DNA of 64,000 bases from CAVRUH01 sp963822595 (GTDB lineage: Bacteria; Chlamydiota; Chlamydiia; Chlamydiales; Waddliaceae): positions 310,001 to 374,000 of the forward strand of contig CAWGIG010000004.1 of the NCBI GenBank assembly GCA_963822595.1. Direction: 5' to 3'. The translations under genes were made by a program, and so were the position numbers. Below the pieces are notes generated by a model. It had not been told where the DNA came from. It worked only from the letters and a program-made list of their open reading frames with translations, and did no database searches. Below, piece by piece: positions 53,362 to 62,523 of the stretch (positions are counted from its first letter, which is position 1; each line of letters starts with the position of its first letter).

Positions 53362-53611
53362 CTCTCTATTGAAAAAAGAGTTATTTAGGAGTTCACGGAG
53401 AACACAGAGAGTAAGAATTTGAACCAGATGCTTGAAACTGAGATCATTTTAGTTGATAGAAACAAATTCATTAGTAAAATATAAAATTTTTAAATACTTG
53501 AAAATAAGTACGTTTATCAATAAAACTGATCTCAGTTTCAAGCATCTGTTAAAAAATTCTTACTCTCTGTGAACTCTGTGTTTCAAACAGTGTTTACATA
53601 AAAATTATCTT
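53362..53611. repeat. Palindromic repeat A, copy 2 (long inverted repeat)
   Basis: The two arms, about 53388-53456 and 53517-53590, are near-perfect complements (GGAGTTCACGGAGAACACAG... against CTGTGAACTCTGTG..., and GATGCTTGAAACTGAGATCA against its complement). The loop is AT-rich. The right end CATAAAAATTATCTT (53597-53611) is the complement of the start of copy 1. Orientation is opposite to copy 1, 33 kb away. Promoter sequences for the next gene lie just outside it. Confidence 0.8.
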
Positions 53612-53668
53612 AATTTCACACCATTGTTTACTGTATTTTCAATTTAATTGAATTTAATATGTTTTTTG

Positions 53669-53697
53669 TTGAAATTAAACAAATTACAAATTATAAT
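53669..53697 (+). promoter_or_regulatory. Promoter of giant paralogue 1
   Basis: TTGAAA (53669-53674), 17-nt spacer, TATAAT (53692-53697), about 33 nt before the ATG. The same arrangement and similar leader precede the second paralogue. No good ribosome-binding site is seen in the leader. Confidence 0.75.
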
Positions 53698-53730
53698 TTA
53701 TAAAAAAAACTTAAATTAGGCTATATAATT

Positions 53731-56700
53731 ATGGATCCTTCCTTTAGAACCAAAGCTTCTCCAGATAAAACGGAAGCGGAAATCCTATCCTCTTTAGAAG
53801 CAATCGCTGAAAATAAAGGAAATTCTTTTAATGATTTTTCTAAACTAGCAAATCAAAAGCTACAGAACGTTAAATTAACCATCGAAATGGCCTCCAAATT
53901 CTATTTTCGAATCAGAAATATAGTAAAGTATCGGTTTGATACAGCTAAATTACAAAATCTTTTTTTTGATTATGTAAGCTTAGGATTCTTAGGGAAATCT
54001 GTTGATTCTCAGTTTCAGTCTGCCAAGCAAAACAACCAAAGTTTAGCATTGGCACAGCATTACCTCCGTTTGGAGTATCAAGGCGCCTTTAGGATTATAT
54101 ATAACCAGTGGGATAATTTGGGGCTTAGTAAAGAACAAAGATACGACTTATATGACGTAATGGGCACATATTATGGAGCGATAGATTTATTTCCAAAAAT
54201 AGATCAAGATGAAAGAATATATTTATGTAAGAAAATTTTTATACAAAGAGGTTTCGATTGTTTGGAAGGAATAATTGCTAAAAATGGATTTGATGGAATT
54301 CCCGTTAGCGAAATCTATCAAATGATCAACATAATTTTAAAAGAATGCAATCGCCCATGGAGATTAGCCGCTCATATTAATCAGTTAGGTTTGAAAACTT
54401 TGCCCCTACAAGATAGGGTTGCTTTATGCAAAGCAGCGATGAGAAAACCTGCATCAGTAGCAGAATATGTCCAAGAGTTGTGTGAATTTGCATTGAATGA
54501 GTTGCCAAACGAAGAAAAAGTGGCATTTTTTGCGGAGAGTGTCACAGGTGAAGATGCTATTGAAGTTCTAGAACATTACGAAAAATTTGGTTTGGAAGAC
54601 ATCTCGCTAGAACTCAAAATAAAATTATATAAATCGATTCATGATAAACAACCTAATGGGATGTATGCTGTTAATCGAAATTTTAGTAAATGGCAATTTG
54701 TAGAGGCAATCGCAAAAATTGCAGATGTTTCTGAACGAGTGTCAATTGTCAGGAAAATTGTTGAAGTGAATATTTACACTAGATCAGAATTTGTAAAACA
54801 TGCAGCCCTCTTAAAACTTCACGAAGCGACTCTTTTAGAACGGTTTGATCTTTGCAGACTTTTAAATGATGAAAATATTTTTCAATCTATGGGATATTTA
54901 CAAGAACTCCAAAATATGAATTCAATTTCAGAAAAACTTACCTATTGCGAAAAAATAATTGAATCGGCCGACAGGGTTGCATTAGGAATATTAGACTATT
55001 TTGATGAAATAGGATTAGGTGAGGCAAATCAAGATGATTTGATTAAATTATGGAAAAAAATAGCCTTTTCAAGCACGTCAGGAGCTTATAAAGCAATAAC
55101 CACATTAAAAAAATTTGTATTCAATTGTGAAGAAACACGATTGGAACTCTGCAAGGATACATTTGCGCGGTTTCGATTTCTTTTTAAAGAACAAATCGTC
55201 ATTAAGGCCGATTTCTTCGCCAAACTTGGATTAACCAATCAGCGAATACTTATCCTCTTGGCACAACATTTCTTACAAAAGGGAAACCCTAAAGATTTAG
55301 ATCATGCAGGAGTTTTAGACAGCATCCCTAGCGATGCGACAAAGCGGCAAATGTATTTGGAACTTTTAAGACCTCCTTCAACAATGAAGGACGAATGCAC
55401 TTCCCATTTTTCTTCAACCTTTTCAATTCCTGTTGACACCATTCTCCCGATTATTAGAATCAAAGAAGGGGTCCCTTTAGATAAAGAAGCTCTTGAGCTC
55501 TTCGTAGCATTTGTGCGTTCCACTCCTAAACTTTGCCTACTTGTTCCTTTTCTGGATGACATTCTTAAAAAAGATGAGCATCTTCAATGCGTTCTTCTTG
55601 AATGGATCGCCTACACCGCTGGACTGTTTTATGACTTGTCTGAAGAAAGAATATTCCCAATTGAAAAACTCGGAGTTCTCAAAGACATCTATGAACATCA
55701 CAATCGATCGAATCGATTCATATTTACCAGCTTGTTACGTTATCAAGATTTTTACCCCGAAATCAATTTAAGCACCTCATGGGGACGTTTATCTGTCGGA
55801 TTAGTATCTATTTTTGAAAGAGAAACAGCTATTGAACTCTTGTCAATGATTGAAAAAACAAAATTTAAAGACCCTAAAAGGTACAATTCGTTAGTTCAAT
55901 TATTGCATGAAATTTCAAGCTTGGGAAAAGCATTTACAAAGGAACAGCTTCACAACATTGCAACCAAAATAAAAAGCATTTTAAGTCTTAAAGGAAAGAA
56001 ACAGAAGAAAGGGACGGTAAAACAAAAAAGAGTTATCGAAACAATTTCAGAGACTTTTGAAACTTTTACTAATATCCTTAAAATCTTTGGTAAATCCGAA
56101 TTATTAAATTGTCTTGAATTGGGAAAAGATCCCCAGCCATTTTTTATAGATAACTTCCAATCACTTTTTACGATTCAAGATACTCAAAATTTTGCTGAAC
56201 AATATCAGAACACTTTTGCAAGATTTAGAAACCCCATGGCTATCTATACCTATTTGAGATCGATCAATTCCCTTCCGGAGGAAGAGAGATCGCGTATGCA
56301 TGTTGCTCTTAATGCCTATGTAAATGCTGTACTCCAAGGGACCTTTCACAATATTCGATACAATACAGATCAAAGTGAACACGTAAAAATGGTATTTTCA
56401 ATCTTGGATAAAAAGGATTGGATAGCTTCGGCGAAATCATTTGATTTTGTGATTAAAAAGTCTGAAGTAATCAAAGATTATAAGACATTTTTTTTACAAA
56501 AAATCAAAAGGGACGGTCATATAGATAAAAAATTGGTACCTCGACTCATGTCCTACTTGAATAATGAACATTCGACGATTGTTGAATCTGAGAAGGAATT
56601 GGAAATATTTCAAAACTATGCAATTCAATTGTGTGAAAGAGAAATTACGGCTGAAAATTTTGTGTCAAAAGTAGAAGGAATGAATTTTATTAATTCATTC

Positions 56701-57228
56701 CCTGATTTCCCCCACGACCTGTCTACTTTGATCCCTACAATGGGCTGTGGTAAGTATTCCATTAGCGAAAGCGATGAGGCATGTGACTTGCTGCTATTAG
56801 GAACTGAAATAACTGGGAGTTGTCAGAGAGTGGATGGAGGACCTAGTCTTAACAAGGGCCTTCTTTCCTATTTAATGAACGGAGAAATACGCGCTATCTT
56901 GGTTAAAAAAGATGGTAAGATTGTTGCGCGAAGTATTATTCGTCTCTTATTGGACATAGAAAAAAACACTCCTGTAATTTTATTAGAGCGTATATACTCT
57001 AATTTTGATGAAGAAATGATTAAAGAAACAATCATCTCCTGGGCCCGCAATAAGGCAATGGCAATGGAACTGCCATTAGTCAGCGTAGAAGTAATGACTA
57101 AAGATTGTATTAGATATAATGGCGCTATAAGTTCCTTAGGGGGATACGCTCCCTTTACGTATAGCGATGCCTGTGGTGGCATTCAATCGGGGCCTTTCAT
57201 GATTCCCCTATCTTACGAACTTAAGTAA
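53731..57228 (+). CDS. Giant helical protein, tandem paralogue 1 (1165 aa)
   Basis: I recognise no named family. The protein is almost entirely helical, soluble, with no signal peptide. Repeating segments of 35-45 residues with 'L..R..LC' and 'F..LGL' patterns (LPLQDRVALCKAAMRK, LLERFDLCRLLNDE, FDEIGLGEANQDDLIKLW) suggest a superhelical repeat scaffold over about 1-900. The last 180 residues differ: GSCQRVDGGPSLNKGLLSYL, then GEIRAILVKKDGKIVARSII and PVILLERIYSN. They form an alpha/beta domain, possibly GNAT-like, ending in SLGGYAPFTYSDACGG. It is closely similar over its full length to the 57829-61329 protein. Candidate effector; function unknown. Confidence 0.7.
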   Translation: MDPSFRTKASPDKTEAEILSSLEAIAENKGNSFNDFSKLANQKLQNVKLTIEMASKFYFRIRNIVKYRFDTAKLQNLFFDYVSLGFLGKSVDSQFQSAKQNNQSLALAQHYLRLEYQGAFRIIYNQWDNLGLSKEQRYDLYDVMGTYYGAIDLFPKIDQDERIYLCKKIFIQRGFDCLEGIIAKNGFDGIPVSEIYQMINIILKECNRPWRLAAHINQLGLKTLPLQDRVALCKAAMRKPASVAEYVQELCEFALNELPNEEKVAFFAESVTGEDAIEVLEHYEKFGLEDISLELKIKLYKSIHDKQPNGMYAVNRNFSKWQFVEAIAKIADVSERVSIVRKIVEVNIYTRSEFVKHAALLKLHEATLLERFDLCRLLNDENIFQSMGYLQELQNMNSISEKLTYCEKIIESADRVALGILDYFDEIGLGEANQDDLIKLWKKIAFSSTSGAYKAITTLKKFVFNCEETRLELCKDTFARFRFLFKEQIVIKADFFAKLGLTNQRILILLAQHFLQKGNPKDLDHAGVLDSIPSDATKRQMYLELLRPPSTMKDECTSHFSSTFSIPVDTILPIIRIKEGVPLDKEALELFVAFVRSTPKLCLLVPFLDDILKKDEHLQCVLLEWIAYTAGLFYDLSEERIFPIEKLGVLKDIYEHHNRSNRFIFTSLLRYQDFYPEINLSTSWGRLSVGLVSIFERETAIELLSMIEKTKFKDPKRYNSLVQLLHEISSLGKAFTKEQLHNIATKIKSILSLKGKKQKKGTVKQKRVIETISETFETFTNILKIFGKSELLNCLELGKDPQPFFIDNFQSLFTIQDTQNFAEQYQNTFARFRNPMAIYTYLRSINSLPEEERSRMHVALNAYVNAVLQGTFHNIRYNTDQSEHVKMVFSILDKKDWIASAKSFDFVIKKSEVIKDYKTFFLQKIKRDGHIDKKLVPRLMSYLNNEHSTIVESEKELEIFQNYAIQLCEREITAENFVSKVEGMNFINSFPDFPHDLSTLIPTMGCGKYSISESDEACDLLLLGTEITGSCQRVDGGPSLNKGLLSYLMNGEIRAILVKKDGKIVARSIIRLLLDIEKNTPVILLERIYSNFDEEMIKETIISWARNKAMAMELPLVSVEVMTKDCIRYNGAISSLGGYAPFTYSDACGGIQSGPFMIPLSYELK

Positions 57229-57270
57229 TCATTGGCCACGTCTGACCCGAAAAAAAATCATCAAAATTTT

Positions 57271-57592
57271 TGTGGAGTAAATTGTCCGGTTGAATGAGCT
57301 TTTCTTCATGCCTGAAAGGCTTTAAGATTTCAACAGCCCAGGGGAAGGCCGCCTTGAAAAGGCAAAGCCCCCCTGGGTAAATCAAAAAAGAATGGCAGTC
57401 TGAAAGACTGCAACAGGCGGGTAAATGGCAAAATTTTTCCGATAAAGTTACCCTTGCAAAAAGATGTTCCCGTCTTTCAGACTGCCCAGAGGGGCGTTGC
57501 CTTTTCAAGGCGGCCTTCCCCTGGGCTGTTGAAATCTTAAAGCCTTTCAGGCATGAAGAAAAGCTCATTCAACCAGTCAATATTTCTCCACA
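57271..57592. repeat. Long palindromic element C between the giant paralogues
   Basis: About 320 bp with very long inverted arms. The outer ends are TGTGGAG (57271-57277) and CTCCACA (57586-57592). The core arms from about 57288 to 57365, and their complements from about 57494 to 57572, match almost perfectly for nearly 80 bp (GGTTGAATGAGC..., GCCGCCTTGAAAAGGCAA). A second pair, GGCAGTCTGAAAGAC and its complement, lies inside. It has higher GC than its surroundings. The sequence CGTCTGACCC recurs at 57239, 57627 and 57691, flanking the element. The apparent minus-strand frame of about 115 codons inside is a by-product of the palindrome. Confidence 0.85.
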
Positions 57593-57643
57593 ATAATTAT
57601 AGAGATTTAATTAATTCAACACCCTACGTCTGACCCCAATGGT

Positions 57644-57683
57644 GTCAACTTAAAATTATTATTATATAAAATTTTAAGTTGAC
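57644..57683. repeat. Short perfect inverted repeat upstream of giant paralogue 2
   Basis: GTCAACTTAAAATT (57644-57657) and its exact complement (57670-57683) around a 12-nt AT loop. GGTGTCAAC also occurs near 51332, beside repeat B copy 2. Confidence 0.75.
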
Positions 57684-57766
57684 GGCATTGCGTCTGACCC
57701 TGACATTAAACTTAGAAGTTTTATCACATTTAATATAAAATTTAATATATTATTCAAATATTTTTG

Positions 57767-57795
57767 TTGAATTAAAATAAATTAAACATTATAAT
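57767..57795 (+). promoter_or_regulatory. Promoter of giant paralogue 2
   Basis: TTGAAT (57767-57772), 17-nt spacer, TATAAT (57790-57795), about 33 nt before the ATG, in a leader closely similar to that of paralogue 1. Confidence 0.75.
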
Positions 57796-57828
57796 TTATA
57801 AAAAAAACTAAGAATAGGCAATATAATT

Positions 57829-60800
57829 ATGGATCCTTCCTTTGGAACCAAAGTTTTCCTTAATAAAACGGAAGCGGATATCCTATCCTCTTTAGAAGCA
57901 ATTGCTGAGACTAATAAGATTTCTTATGAGGATCTCTCTAAAGTCACAAAGGAAAAGCTACAGAATGTAAGATTAACTATCGAAAGCGCCTCCGAATTCT
58001 ATTTTCGAATCAGAAATATAGTACAACACCGAATCGAGACGTCTAGCGCTCAACTACAAAATCTCTTTTTTGACTATGTAACCTCAGGATTCTTAGAGGA
58101 ATCATCTGATTCCCAATTTAGGTTTGCCAAGCAAAACAATCAAGGCTTTGCATTGGCACGGTACTATCTTCGTTTGGGGTATCAAGACGCCTTTTTGACT
58201 ATCTATCAGGAGTGGGATAATTTGGGGCTTAGTAAAGAACAAAGATACGCCCTGTATGACGAAATGGGCCCTTATTATAGAGCGCCAGATTTATTTAAAA
58301 AAATAAATCAAGCTGAACGAATATATTTACTTAAGACAATTTTAAAACATATCCGTTTCGATATTTTGCCTGACTTGATTGATCTTAATGGGTTTGAAGG
58401 AATGACCCCGAGCGAAATCTATGAATTATTTCAATTAGTGTCAAAAGAATGCGATAACCCGAAGGAGTGGATCGTAGCCCAACATATTAACCACTTAGGT
58501 TTGGAAACCTTGCCTCTTCATGACAGGGTTGTTTTATGCAAAATGGCCATGAAGACACCTTATTATGCAACACAATACGCCCAAGAGTTGTGTGTATTTG
58601 CATTGAATGAGCTCACAAACGAAGAAAGAGTGGTTTTTTATGAAGAGACTATCACGGGTGAATATACTACTGAAACTCTAGAACATTTCGAAAAATTTGG
58701 TTTAGAAGACATCACCCTTGAACAAAAAATACAATTATATAAATCGATTAGTAATAAACCACCAAATGGGATACCTGCTCTTTATCAATCTCATCAAAAA
58801 TGGAAATTTGAAGAAACAATCGCAAAAATAGAAGATGTTTCCCAACGAGTGGCTTTTATTAAGAGACTTGCTGAATTAAATGAACATATCTGCTTTGAAC
58901 TTGTGAACCATTTGGACATTTTAAAACTTGACACAGCAACTCGTTTAGAGAAACTTGATCTTTGCAGGCTTTTAAAAGATCAAACTCTGTTTTATAAATT
59001 TGAGATTTTACAAGAACTCCGAAATATGAGTTCTTTTTCACAAAAACTTACCTACTGCAAGGAAATTGCTGAATTCGCTGGCCATGCGGCAATGGGAATA
59101 ATCAATCATTTTGATGAATTAGGATTAAAAGAGGCAAATGATGATGATTTGATAGACTTATTTAGAAAAATAACCCTTTCAAGCACTTTGGGAGCCATAA
59201 CAGCAATAACAAACTTCAGAAAATTTAGAGTCATTAGTGAAGAAACCCGTTTTGAAATCTTCATGAATGCATTGGCCCGGTTTCCAGATCTTTTGGATTA
59301 CATACAAGCGGGGGGTCCTTTCTTTGCTCTAGAATTAGCCAATGAGCGAAACTTTATCCTTTTGGCGCAATATTTCTTACAAATAGGAAGACCTAAAAAC
59401 TTAGATAATCCAAACATTTTAAAACATATTCAAAGCGATGCAACAAAGCGACAAATGTATTTGGAACTTTTAAGACCACCTTCAACATTAAAAGATGAAT
59501 GTACTTCGAATTTCTCCCTGTGCTTCCCAAAACCTATCAACACCATCATTCCGATCATTAGAATTAGAGATGGCACACCTATAGATAAAGATGCTCTTGA
59601 TCTCTTCATAACATTTGTGCGTTCCACTCCTAAACTCCGCCTGCTTGTCCCTTTTCTCGATGACATTCTTAAAAAAGAGGAGTATCTTCAATGCGTTCTT
59701 CTTGAATGGATCGCCTACACTGCCGGCATGTTTTATGACTTACCTGAGGAAAGAATATCCTCTATTGAAAAATTCGGAGTGCTCAAAGATATCTATGAGC
59801 ATCACAATCGAAATAACCGATTCATATTTACCAGCTTGTTACGTTACCAAGATTTTTATCCCGAAATCCCTTTAAGCAATTCATGGGGACGTTTATCTCT
59901 TGGACTTGTTTTTTCTCTGTTTGAAAGAGAAGCAGCTATTGAACTCTTGTCAATGATTGAAAAAACAAAATTTAAAGATCCTAAAAGGTACAATTCCTTA
60001 GTTCAATTATTGCATGAAATTTCATGCTTGGGAAAAGCATTGAATAAGGAACATCTTCATCTCATTGCTACCAAAATAAAAAGCACTTTAAATCTTAGAG
60101 CAAAGAAACAGAAGAAAGGGGCGGTAAAACAAAAACGCATTATCGAAATAATTTCAGAGACTTTTGAGACTCTTACCAATATTCTTAAAATCTTTGGTAA
60201 ATCAGAACTTTTAAGTTGTCTTGAATTGGGAAAAGATCCTCAGGAATCATTTATAGAGAACTTCCAATCATTTTTTACGATTCAAGATACTCAAAATTTT
60301 GCGGAACAATATCAGAACACTTTTGCAAAATTTAGAAACCCTATGGCTCTCTTTACCTACTTGAGATCGATAAAATACCTTCCAAGTAGTGAGAGATCGT
60401 CTATGCTTCTTGCCCTTAATACCTATGTAAATGCTGTACTTCAAGGGACACTTCCCCATATGCGATACAACGCAGATCAAAGCGCACACGTAGAAAAGAT
60501 TTTTACGCTTGTGGATAAAACGGATTGGACAGAGTCGGCAAAACCATTTGATTTTAAGATTGAAAAGTCTCAAGTCATCCGAGATTATAGGACATTTTTT
60601 TTACAAAAAATCGACAGGGACAAACACGTAGAACGAACATTGGTACCTCGCCTTATTGCCTATTTGAAAAATGAATATTGGGACGTAGTTGAATCTGAGA
60701 AGGAATTGGATATATTTCAACACTATGCAATTCAACTGTGTGAAGGAGAAATTACTTCTGAAGAATTTATTTCAAAAGTAGAGGGAATGAGTTTTATTAA

Positions 60801-61329
60801 AGCGGATTTCCGCCACGACTTGTCTACTTTGAGTCCTAAAATGAGCTGTGGGAAGTATTCCATTAGCGAAAGCGATGAAGCATGCGACTTGCTGATGCTA
60901 GGAATTGAAATCCAAGGCAGTTGTCAGAGAGTTGATGGAACACCTAATCTTAACAAAGGCCTTCTTTCCTATTTAATGAACGGAGAAATACGCGCTATCG
61001 TCGTAAAAAAACAAGGTAAGATTGTTGCTAGAAGTGTTATTCGCCTCTTATTGGATATTAGAAAAAATACTCCTGTAATTTTATTAGAGCGAATATATTC
61101 CAATTTTAATGAAGAAAAGATTAGAGAAGAAATCATATCCTGGGCCCTCAATAAGGCAAGAGCAATGGATCTGCCTTTAGTCAGCGTAGAAGTAATGACG
61201 AAAGATTCCATTCCATATAATGGTGCTATCAGTTCCTTGGGTGGATACGCTCCTTTTACGTATAGCGATGCCTGTAGTGGCATTCAATCAGGACCCTTCA
61301 CAATTGTTAATTGTTATGAAATTAAATAA
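57829..61329 (+). CDS. Giant helical protein, tandem paralogue 2 (1166 aa)
   Basis: It is similar to the 1165-aa protein throughout, with the same start (MDPSF.TK), the same repeats (LPLHDRVVLCKMAMKT, RLEKLDLCRLLKDQ) and the same C-terminal domain (GSCQRVDGTPNLNKGLLSYL, PVILLERIYSN, SLGGYAPFTYSDACSG). The C-terminal 600 residues are more conserved than the N-terminal 500, which suggests diversification of the repeat region on a constrained C-terminal core. It is transcribed from its own promoter, a near copy of that of paralogue 1. Function unknown; both frames are fully open, so both are probably used. Confidence 0.7.
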   Translation: MDPSFGTKVFLNKTEADILSSLEAIAETNKISYEDLSKVTKEKLQNVRLTIESASEFYFRIRNIVQHRIETSSAQLQNLFFDYVTSGFLEESSDSQFRFAKQNNQGFALARYYLRLGYQDAFLTIYQEWDNLGLSKEQRYALYDEMGPYYRAPDLFKKINQAERIYLLKTILKHIRFDILPDLIDLNGFEGMTPSEIYELFQLVSKECDNPKEWIVAQHINHLGLETLPLHDRVVLCKMAMKTPYYATQYAQELCVFALNELTNEERVVFYEETITGEYTTETLEHFEKFGLEDITLEQKIQLYKSISNKPPNGIPALYQSHQKWKFEETIAKIEDVSQRVAFIKRLAELNEHICFELVNHLDILKLDTATRLEKLDLCRLLKDQTLFYKFEILQELRNMSSFSQKLTYCKEIAEFAGHAAMGIINHFDELGLKEANDDDLIDLFRKITLSSTLGAITAITNFRKFRVISEETRFEIFMNALARFPDLLDYIQAGGPFFALELANERNFILLAQYFLQIGRPKNLDNPNILKHIQSDATKRQMYLELLRPPSTLKDECTSNFSLCFPKPINTIIPIIRIRDGTPIDKDALDLFITFVRSTPKLRLLVPFLDDILKKEEYLQCVLLEWIAYTAGMFYDLPEERISSIEKFGVLKDIYEHHNRNNRFIFTSLLRYQDFYPEIPLSNSWGRLSLGLVFSLFEREAAIELLSMIEKTKFKDPKRYNSLVQLLHEISCLGKALNKEHLHLIATKIKSTLNLRAKKQKKGAVKQKRIIEIISETFETLTNILKIFGKSELLSCLELGKDPQESFIENFQSFFTIQDTQNFAEQYQNTFAKFRNPMALFTYLRSIKYLPSSERSSMLLALNTYVNAVLQGTLPHMRYNADQSAHVEKIFTLVDKTDWTESAKPFDFKIEKSQVIRDYRTFFLQKIDRDKHVERTLVPRLIAYLKNEYWDVVESEKELDIFQHYAIQLCEGEITSEEFISKVEGMSFIKADFRHDLSTLSPKMSCGKYSISESDEACDLLMLGIEIQGSCQRVDGTPNLNKGLLSYLMNGEIRAIVVKKQGKIVARSVIRLLLDIRKNTPVILLERIYSNFNEEKIREEIISWALNKARAMDLPLVSVEVMTKDSIPYNGAISSLGGYAPFTYSDACSGIQSGPFTIVNCYEIK

Positions 61330-61404
61330 GGGTTAATTTAACGCTTCCTTTTTATTTAAAAATTTAATATAATAGTTTAAAAATTAATAACATTTAGGAG
61401 AATT

Positions 61405-62499
61405 ATGAATATAAATTTAAATGATTACAGTTATAGCTCTGCAAATAGTATAGGAAACACTTTAAAATCACCTTTGTTTAAAATAGCCTCCAACATTGCT
61501 ATTGCATCGAGTGGTAAGCCATGGGAAAGCCTAGCATGGCGAATCGGAAAAATAGCTTTTCACTGCTTCGTGGCTGCATTATTTATCATCCCAGCTGGAC
61601 TCGCTTGGTTTATAGGAAAGTCGATATGTTATTTCAGCAAAACTCAAATTGATTATGATGGCTTATATTTAGCACCAAAACCAATTGAACTTCCACAAGA
61701 TCAAGAATCAGATAGATATATAAACATTATGAATCTTTCTAAAAAATTTAATCAACTTGAGATTGTAGAAGACCCTAATCAACCTTCAAAAAAAGAGTGT
61801 TTAATTCGATTATGTAAATGGACAGCTACTGAAGATGTTAATATTTATCCTAACGAGCCCGACAAAAGAAAAATGTTTTGCCTACAATTATCCATTTTTC
61901 TAAAAGGCATCATAAAAAAAATAGAATCGGGTGAAGTTTCTAAAGATAAGGAAAGAGATATCTTGCTGGAATTAGCAGAAGCATCTACCCGCTGTTATCC
62001 AACATGGCTTGAGGTTTCAGCAAAGCTATACGCAGAAGTTAATGGTACAGCTGAAACTGTTGAAGTGAAAATATTGAGATTTATACAAGAATATAAAGAA
62101 TCTATTATTTTGGAATTCAGTCAAACGGAGGCCGGTGAACAATGGCACGCCTTAAATTATGTCAGAAATATTCTTGGGATTGAGCTTGGGCTTAATACCA
62201 CTTTAAATGCTCATGATCCTTATGCTCAAAAAAACGATCCGCTGTTTAGTAAAGCACTTACGAAATGGTTTTTTTTACAAAGATATGAAAATGCAAATCG
62301 TTTAGTTTCTGGCGTTCAAACCATGATCAATTCTCAAAATTACGATCCTACTTACTACGATTTTTTAGTAAAAGCAATTGAAGATCATAATATTAACAAC
62401 GCACAAGATTACGTGGCGGAACATTTTTATGATGAAAATTATAAACTAAAGGAAGAAGGCGCTAACTTATTGCTTAGATCCATTGGGATTATAAAATAA
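61405..62499 (+). CDS. Membrane-associated hypothetical protein, 364 aa
   Basis: The protein has one strong hydrophobic region at about 50-75 (FHCFVAALFIIPAGLAWFIG), long enough for one helix or a short hairpin, preceded by a polar N-terminus without signal peptidase site. The remaining 285 residues are helical and charged and would face one side of the membrane. No family is recognised. The architecture recalls chlamydial inclusion-membrane proteins in a loose sense. AGGAG lies just before the ATG. It follows giant paralogue 2 by 75 bp and is followed at 24 bp by the F-box/ankyrin gene. Confidence 0.58.
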   Translation: MNINLNDYSYSSANSIGNTLKSPLFKIASNIAIASSGKPWESLAWRIGKIAFHCFVAALFIIPAGLAWFIGKSICYFSKTQIDYDGLYLAPKPIELPQDQESDRYINIMNLSKKFNQLEIVEDPNQPSKKECLIRLCKWTATEDVNIYPNEPDKRKMFCLQLSIFLKGIIKKIESGEVSKDKERDILLELAEASTRCYPTWLEVSAKLYAEVNGTAETVEVKILRFIQEYKESIILEFSQTEAGEQWHALNYVRNILGIELGLNTTLNAHDPYAQKNDPLFSKALTKWFFLQRYENANRLVSGVQTMINSQNYDPTYYDFLVKAIEDHNINNAQDYVAEHFYDENYKLKEEGANLLLRSIGIIK

Positions 62500-62523
62500 A
62501 TTCTTTATAGAGAGGTTAACTAA

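Noticed and set aside
57221..57568. Open frame of 115 codons on the minus strand
   Set aside because: It lies entirely within palindromic element C and arises from the mirrored sequence; no ribosome-binding site and no protein-like composition.
57239..57700. Three CGTCTGACCC copies as a possible CRISPR-like array
   Set aside because: Spacing is irregular (388 and 64 bp), the unit is only 10 bp and there are no cas genes. They are better explained as remnants flanking a palindromic element.
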